Of a stretch of DNA of 18,634 nucleotides, positions 1-9,098 are shown in pieces (position 1 is the first letter of the stretch; every line of letters starts with the position of its first letter). The stretch is taken from positions 1-18,634 of the forward strand of contig CALLKF010000003.1 in the NCBI GenBank assembly GCA_938008535.1. Reading direction: 5' to 3'. Made by a program: the position numbers and the translations under genes. The notes below the pieces were generated by a model that saw only the letters and a list, made by a program, of their open reading frames with translations, made no database searches and had not been told where the DNA came from. This DNA is from an uncultured Saprospirales bacterium. GTDB taxonomy: Bacteria > Bacteroidota > Bacteroidia > Chitinophagales > JADIYW01.

Positions 1-3000
1 GCATGAATACTGTTGTACCAAAGGTGATTTGTTTTTAAATAATCTTTATTGTATTTTTTGATATTTTCTAAATCTTCGCGCAATCTGTCATCTAAATAAG
101 CAATTGCTTTTTGCATCATGTCGGCAATTTTTGTATCGTCTTTAATTTTTAAGACATCTAATTTTTCTAAATGACCCATGCCTTCGACAATATATTGCGT
201 GATGTAACGATTGTCTTGCATGCCTGGAAACCAAGTGAAGCCACCGTTTGGCGTTTGCATTTGCAATAATTTATCAAATGCTTTTTGTTTTTCATCAGCC
301 ATTTTTTGCAAATCAAACAATAATGCGATTCGTTTCTTTTGTTCGGTTTCATTTTGAGCGTCGCGTACCCAAGGAGTTTCTTCTAACAATACAGATTTTA
401 ATTCTTGATTTTTTTCTAAGTTAGAAATCAACGCGTCTGTATTTTTCCATTTATCAAAAATGGTTTTGATTTTTGGATTTTGATTTGCGATATAAGAAGC
501 CAACGAATTAGCATAAAAACGAGAAAATAATTGTTCTGCGCATTCGTATGGATATTCCATCATGTATGGCAATGCTTGCACAGCATACCAAACTGGTTGT
601 GATGACATTTCTAACGTTAAGCTATAATTTTTTAATGTAGTGGATTTATTGTTTAGTAATTTATCAAACGTGTATGATTTTTTATCATTGCCTCGAACCC
701 AAAGTGGCATCGTTTCCGTTACCATCATTCGATTTGGCAAAACAATTAACGATGCTTGTTCGCCATCACTGAAATTATCGGCTTGTGCAGTTACTTTGTA
801 CGTGACAGCATCAATGCCAGATGGAATTTTAAGCGTCCAACTTACCACGGTGTTTTTTCCTTTTTCAACCGAAAAATTGCGTTCACCAATCGTGTTGAAT
901 TGTCCGCCAACTGCTTCCATTATTTTAAAAGAAATTTCTTTCATGGTTGCTGCATCGTACAAAACTAATTCTGTTTTTCCTGACAAATCTTTATCAGATA
1001 AATTAGAAATTTTTGTAGCGAATTCGAACTTATCACCTTCACGTAAAAAGCGTGGTGCGTTTGGTGTTACCATCAATTCTTTTTGTGTAACCACTGATTT
1101 TGTAAAGTATTGATAATTCAATTCTTTGGTATGCGCTAAACCCAGAAAAATCCATTTGGTTAGAGCTTCCGGCATTTGGAAATTTAAGATGATATTTCCA
1201 TCTGCATCGGTTTGTAATTGTGGAAAGAAGAACGCAGTTTCGTTTAAGTTGGTGCGTGGTGTAATATCTGGTTTTTTAGGTGGTGTGACTGGTTGTGCTG
1301 AATCAGTAGACCATGCAAATGATTCATCTTTTGATATCTTGTTTTTTACAGTACCTAATTGTGCAAGCTCTTCATTACTTGCTTTTTCTGATTCTAGCAT
1401 TTTTGGTGCTGATGATGGTGAAGCGGTTACAGCCATATCATACATTACTTCACCTTTCATCATTACATCACCACCTCTTCCGTTGCCATAATAAAATCTA
1501 TTATAACCACCTAAGCTTAATCCAAATAAATTAAGTGCATCGTAATTGTGCCATGCATACTCTTTATACGGATTCCAATCTTTTGTGGTATATAAATTAC
1601 TCGCTTTTGTACCAAAGCAATCAGCACCAAAACTACCTAACCAACCATTGTATGAATTTTGTCCTAAATAAAAATTAAAGCTGTGTGGTAAAAATGCATC
1701 TAACGAAGCATCGTACATAGTTGCTAACAATTCGCTTGCATATTTTTCTTTGTTGGGTCCCGTAATTTTTAATTTCCATTGCTCTTTTGTGCCAGGCAAT
1801 AATTTATCTCTGAATGTTAACCATTCAATTTTTAAACTTTTATCTTCATAAGAAACATATATAAAGTTTTTACCTAAAAAACTTCTGTTTTTATTTACGA
1901 TAGCGTAGTTGATTTCGATACCACCTTTGTAACTATCTTTTATTGGAATTGTAAACGTTTTTATTTCATTATTGATAGCAATTGTTTTCTTTTCAAGAAT
2001 AGTTCCTTTAAATCCAACTTCAATAATTGCATACGCATCTGCCATTGATGAACCAATTTGATATTGCACGTTTTCACCAGGTTTTACGGATGTTTTGTCA
2101 ACATTAAAGAATGCAAATGCTTTTGGATTTGGTGTTTTTTCATTCATCGAATTCACAAAAAAGTTCTTTTTAATTTCGATGAGATTTCCATTTTTATCTT
2201 TACATGAAAACTCAATTAGATATGCGCCTGTCTGTAAACTATTTGGAGTTAACTTAATTTCTGTTTGTTTTGCAGTATTAAATGCATAAGAATTTACCAA
2301 GGCGCCTTTTTGCCAGTTGCTCATCAAATCTTCTTTGTCGTAAATCTCGTATTGAAAATATTTATCGTGTTCTGGTTTTGATAAGATAAATTTATCAGGT
2401 TGATTCCATAGTCTTGCTTTTTTAGGATTTAAAGGTTCTATTAAATCATAAATTTTCACAGTAACATCGGTTGGTTCTGGTTGTCCGTTTAAATTATTGG
2501 TGGTTACAGCAATTTTATTTTCTTTTGCATTGTCAATTTTTTCCGAAACAGAAACATCTGCATCAATAGCTAAATAGCCAACTCTTACTGACGTTTCTGC
2601 ACTATGCGTTTCGCCAGAAATATCAACTACATCAACAGAAACAGCATAATTAAAATATGGTTTCATGTTTTTATCTAATGTCAAATCTGGAACTGCATTA
2701 AAATCAATGGTGAAATTTCCATTGTCATCTGTTTTCGTGGTGCCAACTGCAATAATTTTTTCTTGTGTGCGTGGAAACCAAGGACTGCGCCAGCCGAACC
2801 AACACCAAATTGGATATTGTGCTGTTCTGCGAACGGTGTATTTTACTTCTGCATTATCTAAATTTGCACCAGCGTACGAGACTGCTTTTCCTGTTGCGCT
2901 AACTTTATCATTTAAGTTGTATGCTTTTTTTATTGGATCAAAGGTCACTTCAAATTTTGGCCGTTTGTATTCTTCTATCTGAACTGCAGCACTTCCATAA

Positions 3001-5069
3001 TCGGTAAATAATGTCATATTGCCTAACAAACCTGTGGTTGGTGCAGTGAACGATCCTGTAAATGATCCGTATTCGTTACTCGTAAATTCTTGTGTTTTGA
3101 TGTCCTGATAATTAACATCTTTAAAAAATACACTGATTTTTTCCTTTGTGAAAATTTTATGTTTATCACCATCTTGTTGAGTAATAATTCCTTTAAAATA
3201 GATGGTTTGTCCTGGTCTATAAATACTTCTATCGGTAAATAAGTGCACTTGTTTTGAAGGTACTGGCTCTTGTCGTTCGTAGTAAGTATGATAGTGCGCT
3301 TGGTCACTCGTTAAGAAATCATCTTTGTAAGAAATATCAAACAAGAAATAATTATTGTTGTAATTGTAATTAGATTTTGATTCCATTTTTTTAGAAACAA
3401 AACCATTTGCATCACTTGTTGATGTGCCTAATTCAGTGCGTTTATACTTACGTGTTGAATAGTCATATTCATTTCTGTAAAACTTAACTTTTGCATCTTT
3501 TAACGGTTGTCCGCTGTTTCTGTCTAACACATATAATTCATAATTTTCTGAATTATTTTCTTTGGTAACGTAACTGATTTGAGAAGAAAATAAGGTAGTT
3601 ACGGCAACCGCTTCTTTTCCTGCATCAATCAAAAACTTATCGTTGGTAGATGCAATAATTGCGTAATAACCTTTATTAATTTTATCAATTTTTATTTCTG
3701 TAGAATGATCTAAATAATCATCTGTAATTGGCAAATTCTGACTCCAAATACGTATTGGTTTAATGGCATTTAAACGTTTGATGATATCTTTCTGCGTTTC
3801 TTTATCTTTTAAATTAAAGATTTTGTCTTTATCAGAAAAATTGATTGGAATTATTTTTAGATAGATTTTATTGATGTTTTTAAAATTAACTAACGCTTTG
3901 AATGGTTCGTTCGGAATTACGGTTTCTTCGGTGGTTATGCTTAGATTTTTATGAAAGATAGTTTCGCGCAATGCAGCACAATTTGTAGCACCTTCCGTAT
4001 TCGGATAGTTTTTTATTGTTTCATCACAAATTGCCAATGCCTCTTTTAAACCACCAACTGTTGATGTGTTTGCTTCTTCATTATTAGAATTTTTTTGAAC
4101 AATAATTTGCGCTATTTCAAAATTTATGATTGCTGCAGTATTACATTTAGTGTATTCTGTTTTAATGCGTTTTAACGCTGTAAAATACAATTCTTCATTT
4201 TCAGATTTATTGAAATAATGTTCTTTAACAAACTGCAATCTTTTTAAATCAGCATCTGCTAATGCGTCTAAATTAGCATTATTGTTTAATCGAAACACCA
4301 ACAAATCCTGATAAATTTTAATAGCATTGAAATCGCCAGAATTTGCATCGCTAGTATCTAATCTTATTTTTACGAACTCGTTTGCAGTTGCAAAATAGTT
4401 TGCATTATCAATACTAAACGCATCGGCTGGTTGATCGATGTTGCTTTTGGTATCACCAAAATAATCAATTGCTCTGTTTGCTAATAAATCATATAAAGTT
4501 GGCCGAAGCAATCTTGAACTTTTTTCTTTATTTAAAATTTCTGTAAATTCTGCAATTTTTGTGTTTTGCAAAAGTGTTTTATTTTCTAAAGAAGCTGAAT
4601 AATTTTTATTGATCTCTTTAAACAAGGTTTTCAAATCCCAAGTTTGAAAGTCGTCTGATTGTTTTTCTGCAGTTTCGGTTCTGTTTTGAAATTTCCATGA
4701 ATTTTGATTGAAATACTGAAAATATAATTCGGCTAAAATACTTTGCAAAATGGCTTTTTCATTACCAGTAGATTGTGCAATAGAAGATTTAATTTCATTT
4801 ACAATTTTTACTTCTGATTGCTCTTCTAAAGTCATCATGTATTTATATTTATACAAAGATGCTTTTACAATTTGCGTTGTATTATTGTCTTTTCGTGCAC
4901 TTTCAATTATTTTTTCTACTGCAGCTTGTGCGTCTTTGGTTTTGCCGTTATTTTCCAATTTTTCTACAGATTTCCACTGCGAATCGTAGTTATTTTGCGC
5001 CATTGCTTTTTGTTGAATGGTTAATAAAATTAGGATGATAAGTCCAGTTTTTTTGAATTGATGTATCAT
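1..5069 (-). CDS. Secreted alpha-2-macroglobulin family protein (3' end outside window)
   Basis: This reading frame is open from the ATG at 5067-5069 to the left edge: 1689 codons with no stop seen, so the C-terminus is missing. I checked the frame at four separate points. Residues 1-25 are a Sec signal peptide (hydrophobic LIILILLTI, cleavage likely after AMA before QNN). There is no lipobox cysteine, so the protein is probably periplasmic or secreted rather than lipid-anchored. A long helical N-terminal part (about 26-350) is followed by macroglobulin domains. Residues ~608-622 carry the A2M_N signature VHLFTDRSIYRPGQT, and a core A2M segment (FFFPQLQTDADGNI...) lies at ~1270-1315. The thioester motif YPYECAEQ puts Cys1510 and Gln1513 in place, so the covalent protease trap looks intact. 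Family members trap attacking proteases as periplasmic defence. In enterobacteria the homologue (YfhM) is next to pbpC; here that would lie left of the window. DUF3089 and AAA+ genes lie upstream on the same strand. Confidence 0.93.
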   Translation of the reverse strand, partial: MIHQFKKTGLIILILLTIQQKAMAQNNYDSQWKSVEKLENNGKTKDAQAAVEKIIESARKDNNTTQIVKASLYKYKYMMTLEEQSEVKIVNEIKSSIAQSTGNEKAILQSILAELYFQYFNQNSWKFQNRTETAEKQSDDFQTWDLKTLFKEINKNYSASLENKTLLQNTKIAEFTEILNKEKSSRLLRPTLYDLLANRAIDYFGDTKSNIDQPADAFSIDNANYFATANEFVKIRLDTSDANSGDFNAIKIYQDLLVFRLNNNANLDALADADLKRLQFVKEHYFNKSENEELYFTALKRIKTEYTKCNTAAIINFEIAQIIVQKNSNNEEANTSTVGGLKEALAICDETIKNYPNTEGATNCAALRETIFHKNLSITTEETVIPNEPFKALVNFKNINKIYLKIIPINFSDKDKIFNLKDKETQKDIIKRLNAIKPIRIWSQNLPITDDYLDHSTEIKIDKINKGYYAIIASTNDKFLIDAGKEAVAVTTLFSSQISYVTKENNSENYELYVLDRNSGQPLKDAKVKFYRNEYDYSTRKYKRTELGTSTSDANGFVSKKMESKSNYNYNNNYFLFDISYKDDFLTSDQAHYHTYYERQEPVPSKQVHLFTDRSIYRPGQTIYFKGIITQQDGDKHKIFTKEKISVFFKDVNYQDIKTQEFTSNEYGSFTGSFTAPTTGLLGNMTLFTDYGSAAVQIEEYKRPKFEVTFDPIKKAYNLNDKVSATGKAVSYAGANLDNAEVKYTVRRTAQYPIWCWFGWRSPWFPRTQEKIIAVGTTKTDDNGNFTIDFNAVPDLTLDKNMKPYFNYAVSVDVVDISGETHSAETSVRVGYLAIDADVSVSEKIDNAKENKIAVTTNNLNGQPEPTDVTVKIYDLIEPLNPKKARLWNQPDKFILSKPEHDKYFQYEIYDKEDLMSNWQKGALVNSYAFNTAKQTEIKLTPNSLQTGAYLIEFSCKDKNGNLIEIKKNFFVNSMNEKTPNPKAFAFFNVDKTSVKPGENVQYQIGSSMADAYAIIEVGFKGTILEKKTIAINNEIKTFTIPIKDSYKGGIEINYAIVNKNRSFLGKNFIYVSYEDKSLKIEWLTFRDKLLPGTKEQWKLKITGPNKEKYASELLATMYDASLDAFLPHSFNFYLGQNSYNGWLGSFGADCFGTKASNLYTTKDWNPYKEYAWHNYDALNLFGLSLGGYNRFYYGNGRGGDVMMKGEVMYDMAVTASPSSAPKMLESEKASNEELAQLGTVKNKISKDESFAWSTDSAQPVTPPKKPDITPRTNLNETAFFFPQLQTDADGNIILNFQMPEALTKWIFLGLAHTKELNYQYFTKSVVTQKELMVTPNAPRFLREGDKFEFATKISNLSDKDLSGKTELVLYDAATMKEISFKIMEAVGGQFNTIGERNFSVEKGKNTVVSWTLKIPSGIDAVTYKVTAQADNFSDGEQASLIVLPNRMMVTETMPLWVRGNDKKSYTFDKLLNNKSTTLKNYSLTLEMSSQPVWYAVQALPYMMEYPYECAEQLFSRFYANSLASYIANQNPKIKTIFDKWKNTDALISNLEKNQELKSVLLEETPWVRDAQNETEQKKRIALLFDLQKMADEKQKAFDKLLQMQTPNGGFTWFPGMQDNRYITQYIVEGMGHLEKLDVLKIKDDTKIADMMQKAIAYLDDRLREDLENIKKYNKDYLKTNHLWYNSIH

Positions 5070-5097
5070 AATTTATAGCTAATTTATCTGATTATTT

Positions 5098-5128
5098 TTT
5101 TCACGCAAAGATTTAAAGAAGCAAAGTG
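5098..5128. repeat. Intergenic GCAAAG repeat, copy 1
   Basis: The gap between the A2M start and the hydrolase stop holds TTTCACGCAAAG (5098-5109), followed by further AAAG, GCAAAG and GCGCAAAG words. The identical 12-mer recurs at 10698 and 10767, also in non-coding DNA. Read on the minus strand the words become CTTTGCG, similar to the TTTG of Bacteroidota promoters and about 30 bases from the A2M start. No matching -33 box was found, so a promoter role is only a guess. Confidence 0.55.
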
Positions 5129-5151
5129 CGCAAAGATTCTATTTGATTTTT

Positions 5152-6123
5152 TTACTTAATTTTATTGTATTCAAAATATTTTTTAATACGCAAAGCAACA
5201 TTTTCTCTGATATTGATATAGAATAAACTATAATCATAGATATGATAATTTTTCATAGTCATTGGCACAAAACCTTCGCCTGGTTTTTGTATTTCTACAA
5301 TTCCATTTCCATTTTTTGCACCAAACAAATGTTTAACAAGTTCATTTGATTTTTTGGTCAATGAACCTTTATTTTCTTGCGAAGAAACAAATTCTTTATT
5401 GGTTGTCCAATTCAATGGATTCACAGAAACTGCATTATTGTACTCAGGAACAACGGAAATAATTTTTGAATCCATACCAAACGTTGAATACGAAATATAG
5501 CCACCAAACGTATCCGCTTTTTCAGAAATTTTTAAATCTTGGAATTGATTTTCGTGCGTTGGAAAGCCAATGATATATGCTTCTACGAGTTGATTTTGCA
5601 ATGGTTTTCCATCAAAATATTCGCGCAACAAACGTTGTGCATGCATGCTTCCTTGCGAGTGACCTGCAATAATAATTGGTTTGCCATTGTTGTAGTTTTT
5701 TAAATAATATTCAAAAGCATCTTTTACGTCTTGATAAGCAACATCAAATGCTTGTTCTGATTTTTCATTATTTTTAGTAAAAAAATTATGCAATGCTGCC
5801 TGACGATAGCGTGGTGCGTAGACTTTGCAACTTTCATTAAATACACTTGCCTGATATTTGATTGGAAAGTCATCTGTTTGGTTGTTGATTGCTTTGTTGT
5901 CAATATTTGCATTGCCTTTAAAGCCTGTAACATCTGTTGTTGGATGAATAAAAAAAACATCTACTTGCGCACTATCTTGTTTGTTGGTTAAACCATTCGG
6001 TGTCCAATCAGCATTGTCTTTCATTGTAGGCAAAGCTGCCCAATTTTGCTGATTGGAATAATCGGTTGCTAAGCTACGATAGGTAGTTGCGATGAAGAAT
6101 AATATGATGAGTTGTTTTTTCAT
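5152..6123 (-). CDS. Secreted DUF3089 alpha/beta-hydrolase
   Basis: A 323-residue protein with an N-terminal signal peptide (MKKQLIILFFIATTYRSLA, cleavage around residue 19). The DUF3089 signature DVFFIHPTT is at 55-63, and the nucleophile elbow GHSQG is at 154-158, with Ser156 the likely catalytic serine. A C-terminal NYHIYDYSLFY around 292-302 gives His294 as the probable triad histidine. The family belongs to the lipase/esterase-like alpha/beta-hydrolases; its natural substrate is not known. It should act outside the cytoplasmic membrane. The stop lies 82 bases before the start of the A2M gene on the same strand, so co-transcription is possible. The gene behind it (AAA+ ATPase) is 172 bases away, with a large palindrome in between. 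The start codon fits the signal peptide well. Confidence 0.88.
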   Translation of the reverse strand: MKKQLIILFFIATTYRSLATDYSNQQNWAALPTMKDNADWTPNGLTNKQDSAQVDVFFIHPTTDVTGFKGNANIDNKAINNQTDDFPIKYQASVFNESCKVYAPRYRQAALHNFFTKNNEKSEQAFDVAYQDVKDAFEYYLKNYNNGKPIIIAGHSQGSMHAQRLLREYFDGKPLQNQLVEAYIIGFPTHENQFQDLKISEKADTFGGYISYSTFGMDSKIISVVPEYNNAVSVNPLNWTTNKEFVSSQENKGSLTKKSNELVKHLFGAKNGNGIVEIQKPGEGFVPMTMKNYHIYDYSLFYINIRENVALRIKKYFEYNKIK

Positions 6124-6136
6124 TTTATATTTTTTG

Positions 6137-6216
6137 ACCTCACCCTGTCGAGCTTTGCTCGACTTCCCTCTCCAAATGGAGAGGGTGGTTCCGACTAGGT
6201 CGGAATCAGGTGAGGT
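6137..6216. repeat. 80-bp cloverleaf palindrome (four-stem intergenic repeat)
   Basis: An outer 8-bp stem, ACCTCACC at 6137-6144 with GGTGAGGT at 6209-6216, encloses three perfect hairpins. These are GTCGAGC/GCTCGAC (6147-6153/6157-6163, loop TTT), CCCTCTCC/GGAGAGGG (6166-6173/6178-6185, loop AAAT) and TTCCGAC/GTCGGAA (6189-6195/6199-6205, loop TAG). It is GC-richer than its surroundings. It sits between two genes of the same direction. On the minus strand it is followed by an A-run, not a T-run, so it is not a classic intrinsic terminator for the ATPase gene. It is probably a dispersed intergenic repeat, but there is only one copy here. Confidence 0.85.
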
Positions 6217-6295
6217 TGTTTTCTATAACGCAAATTACATGCCTTTTCTTAAATGGTAAAATAATTTGCATTTTTTATGATACTTCTAACGCTGA

Positions 6296-8968
6296 TTATT
6301 TGCCTCCAAGTCGAAAGCCAACCGTCTTTCTTAGGTTATTTCCATTATATTTAAACTCTATCACATCTTCTAGCAATAAGGTATGTATATCCTGTGTATT
6401 TCGTTGTTCGGCAGAAATTCCAGACATTCGTAAATTCTGATTTTTAATCGCTTCACTAACCGTTTGACGAACGGTACGTGCGTTGCCAAAAAATTTATCT
6501 TTGTTTTTATACAAGTCTTCAAAATAATTTTTCAAATGATCTAATGCTTCTTGCGTAGCAATAATATCTTCTTTTTTAAGATAGGTTTTTGCAATTTCCA
6601 ACATCTGATCTGAAGTATAATCTTCAAAATGTAATTTTTTATCGAAGCGAGAATTTAATCCAGGATTAGAAGCTAAAAAATCATTCATGTTATCGGTATA
6701 ACCAGCTGCAAACACTAAGAATTTACCACGATTATCTTCCATTCTTTTTAAAATTGTACTGATGGCCTCACCACCAAAATCGTATTGCGAACCTTTGCCT
6801 TCTGTGAGTGCATACGCTTCGTCAATAAATAAAACGCCACCCATTGCTTCTTCAATTTTTTCTGCTGTTTTGATAGCAGTTTGTCCAACATAACCAGCAA
6901 TTAAACTTTCCCTATCTACTTCAACCATGTGACCTCGTTCTAAAATACCGAGAGCTTTAAAAATCTTACCTAATATTCGGGAAACAGTAGTTTTTCCTGT
7001 ACCAGGATTTCCAGTGAAGACAGTGTGCAATGAAAATTTATTGAGTACATCTTTACCAATATCGTTGTAATATTTTATTAGTCGAACCAGTTCATCGATT
7101 TCCTTTTTTACATTTTCCAAACCAATCAATTCATTCAGTTCATCGAGTGCTAACATTAATTCATCGACGTTGACTGCTAATTTTAATTTTTTATGTTTTC
7201 CTTCTTCAAAAACTTTATTAATATCATCTAAAGTTATCGTTGATAAATTTTCTTTTGAGATGGATTTTTGGTCGGTGATTTGCATTAAGCGCAATGCCAT
7301 ATTTAGTTTCGCTTTATTGATAACACCTTCTACATAACGTGCATTTCCAAAGTTTTTATCTCGATTTCTAAATGCTTCGGTTAGTTCTTCACGCATTTCT
7401 TTTTGTGCATTATCTGCAATCGTTAATTTTAATCGATTACTGATTAACATACCAATATCAAACAGTTCATCTGGTAAATAATCATCAAAATTAAAATACT
7501 GAGAAAAACGAGATTTTAAGCCAGGATTGGATTCAATGAAAGCGCGCATTTCTTTTGGATAACCAGCCACAAAAATGGCAATATCGCCAGGTCCATCGCT
7601 CATTTCTTTTATTAAAATTTCAATTACTTCTTTTCCATAATCTCTGCTGTCTTCGCCACTTCGAGCAAGCGAATATGCTTCATCAATAAATAAAATTCCA
7701 CCACGTGCTTCGTCAATTTGTTTTTGCACTTTCGGTGCAGTTTGTCCGATGTATTCGCCAACTAAATCTACTCTATCCACTTCTAAAACATGTCCTTTTG
7801 AAAGCAAACCTAATTTATGATAAATTTTTCCGAGCAATCGCATTACAGTAGTTTTTCCAGTGCCTGGATTTCCAGTAGCAACACTATGTAGTGAAAACAT
7901 AGAGTCATCTTCAACACCTTGCTCTTTGCGAAGTTTATTAAAATTAATTAAGGTGATCTGATCGCGAATATGTTTTTTTACATTTTGCAACCCGATTAAA
8001 GTATCCATTTCTGCTAACAGTTGGTCTAATGTTTTATCATCTAATTTGGCAGCAACATCATTTTCACTTTTTGCGCTCGCAACGCCTGGAACCACCGTTC
8101 CATTAATCATTTCTACATCACCGTTTACAAACTCGTTTCCACACTCAAAAACAGCAGCAGCCACTAATGCATCCATAAAAACCAGCTCTAATGTATATTT
8201 ATCATCTTTCCACGAGCCGCCATCGTCGGTGCCCCAACCAATATCAAATGTGTAAGTCCAATCTTTTTTATCTGTTTCAATTTTACCAACTCTTTTTATA
8301 TTCGCTTTGTGTTGTCCTGCATCATCATAATAATTTAAATACAGTTCATAGTTCCAATCTTTAGTAGTCAGATTTTTTATTTTAATTTCAGCCCAAAGAT
8401 ATTTTGTTTCTGTTTTTGAAATTTTTGAGAAATAATTTCTTGCATTTGCTTCTTGTTTCCAACCTTCTCCATCACCAACATATAATTTCACATGTTCCAC
8501 TTCAAAATATGGGTTTTTTTCAGCGGTAACTAATCCAATATCATTTACAAAAAACTGTTGCGAGCCAATTAATACATTATCAATATATGCTTCCCAAGTA
8601 TAGCTACCTTTCATCCAATAAGTACCTACTTCTTTGTTGCCCCAGCCATCGCGAACCTGCACAATATTTTCTTCTTTTAGCACGTCGATTTCTTTCTCTA
8701 AATTGCATAACTCTTCTCTTTTTCCATTCGTGATATCGAATGCCTTTAAAGTGGCTTTGCATTTCCAATCTTCTTCATCAAATAATTTATTATAAAATGA
8801 AAGCTCGCTTCGAATGTAAGTGGTTTCGGCTCTATCGAATACTGTTCTGTATTTTTTGGATGAGTTTGCCATCCATTCATCTGAACCATAAATAAGCAGT
8901 GATTTGAATTTATAGTTTACCACCTTGTTGTTAGTTGATTTATCATTATTGTTATTTCCAAAAAACAT
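6296..8968 (-). CDS. Tandem CbbX/SpoVK-type AAA+ ATPase with duplicated N-terminal module
   Basis: An 890-residue cytoplasmic protein; no signal peptide or membrane segment is seen. Two AAA+ modules of the CbbX/CfxQ-SpoVK-EccA type are present. Module 1 has Walker A GNPGTGKT at 366-373, Walker B GILFIDEAY at 424-432, an arginine-finger-like NPGLKSRF at 481-488 and FGNAR at 540-544. Module 2 has GNPGTGKT at 653-660, GVLFIDEAY at 711-719, NPGLNSRF at 768-775 and FGNAR at 827-831. All key residues are present in both, so both should bind and hydrolyse ATP, probably as a hexameric remodelling machine. Residues ~20-147 and ~152-285 are two copies of an aromatic-rich, beta-looking domain. They share the order ET.Y(I/L)..E, DW, GWG, W..G/D.YT.E and a final F.....ND/NGD. 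The N-terminus is not the TPR of EccA. The substrate is unknown. The start at 8968 is 130 bases from a divergent gene. Confidence 0.92.
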   Translation of the reverse strand: MFFGNNNNDKSTNNKVVNYKFKSLLIYGSDEWMANSSKKYRTVFDRAETTYIRSELSFYNKLFDEEDWKCKATLKAFDITNGKREELCNLEKEIDVLKEENIVQVRDGWGNKEVGTYWMKGSYTWEAYIDNVLIGSQQFFVNDIGLVTAEKNPYFEVEHVKLYVGDGEGWKQEANARNYFSKISKTETKYLWAEIKIKNLTTKDWNYELYLNYYDDAGQHKANIKRVGKIETDKKDWTYTFDIGWGTDDGGSWKDDKYTLELVFMDALVAAAVFECGNEFVNGDVEMINGTVVPGVASAKSENDVAAKLDDKTLDQLLAEMDTLIGLQNVKKHIRDQITLINFNKLRKEQGVEDDSMFSLHSVATGNPGTGKTTVMRLLGKIYHKLGLLSKGHVLEVDRVDLVGEYIGQTAPKVQKQIDEARGGILFIDEAYSLARSGEDSRDYGKEVIEILIKEMSDGPGDIAIFVAGYPKEMRAFIESNPGLKSRFSQYFNFDDYLPDELFDIGMLISNRLKLTIADNAQKEMREELTEAFRNRDKNFGNARYVEGVINKAKLNMALRLMQITDQKSISKENLSTITLDDINKVFEEGKHKKLKLAVNVDELMLALDELNELIGLENVKKEIDELVRLIKYYNDIGKDVLNKFSLHTVFTGNPGTGKTTVSRILGKIFKALGILERGHMVEVDRESLIAGYVGQTAIKTAEKIEEAMGGVLFIDEAYALTEGKGSQYDFGGEAISTILKRMEDNRGKFLVFAAGYTDNMNDFLASNPGLNSRFDKKLHFEDYTSDQMLEIAKTYLKKEDIIATQEALDHLKNYFEDLYKNKDKFFGNARTVRQTVSEAIKNQNLRMSGISAEQRNTQDIHTLLLEDVIEFKYNGNNLRKTVGFRLGGK

Positions 8969-9098
8969 TCTCTATCTTGATTTTAGTAAATTTAAGTATT
9001 GTTATGAAATATCCATCTAATTTTTTTACAACTTGCAATTATAATTGATTTTCTAAGTTACATTCATAAATTAATTTTTATCAAAAAAATAAAATCCT

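Noticed and set aside
640..4989. Several plus- and minus-strand ORFs of 60-160 codons inside the macroglobulin region
   Set aside because: All overlap the long minus-strand frame, which shows family motifs throughout. The short ORFs have no recognisable features.
6137..6216. The cloverleaf as a tRNA gene
   Set aside because: The three inner arms have 3-4 base loops, with no seven-base anticodon or T loop, no GTTC motif and no CCA end. Only the outline resembles a tRNA.
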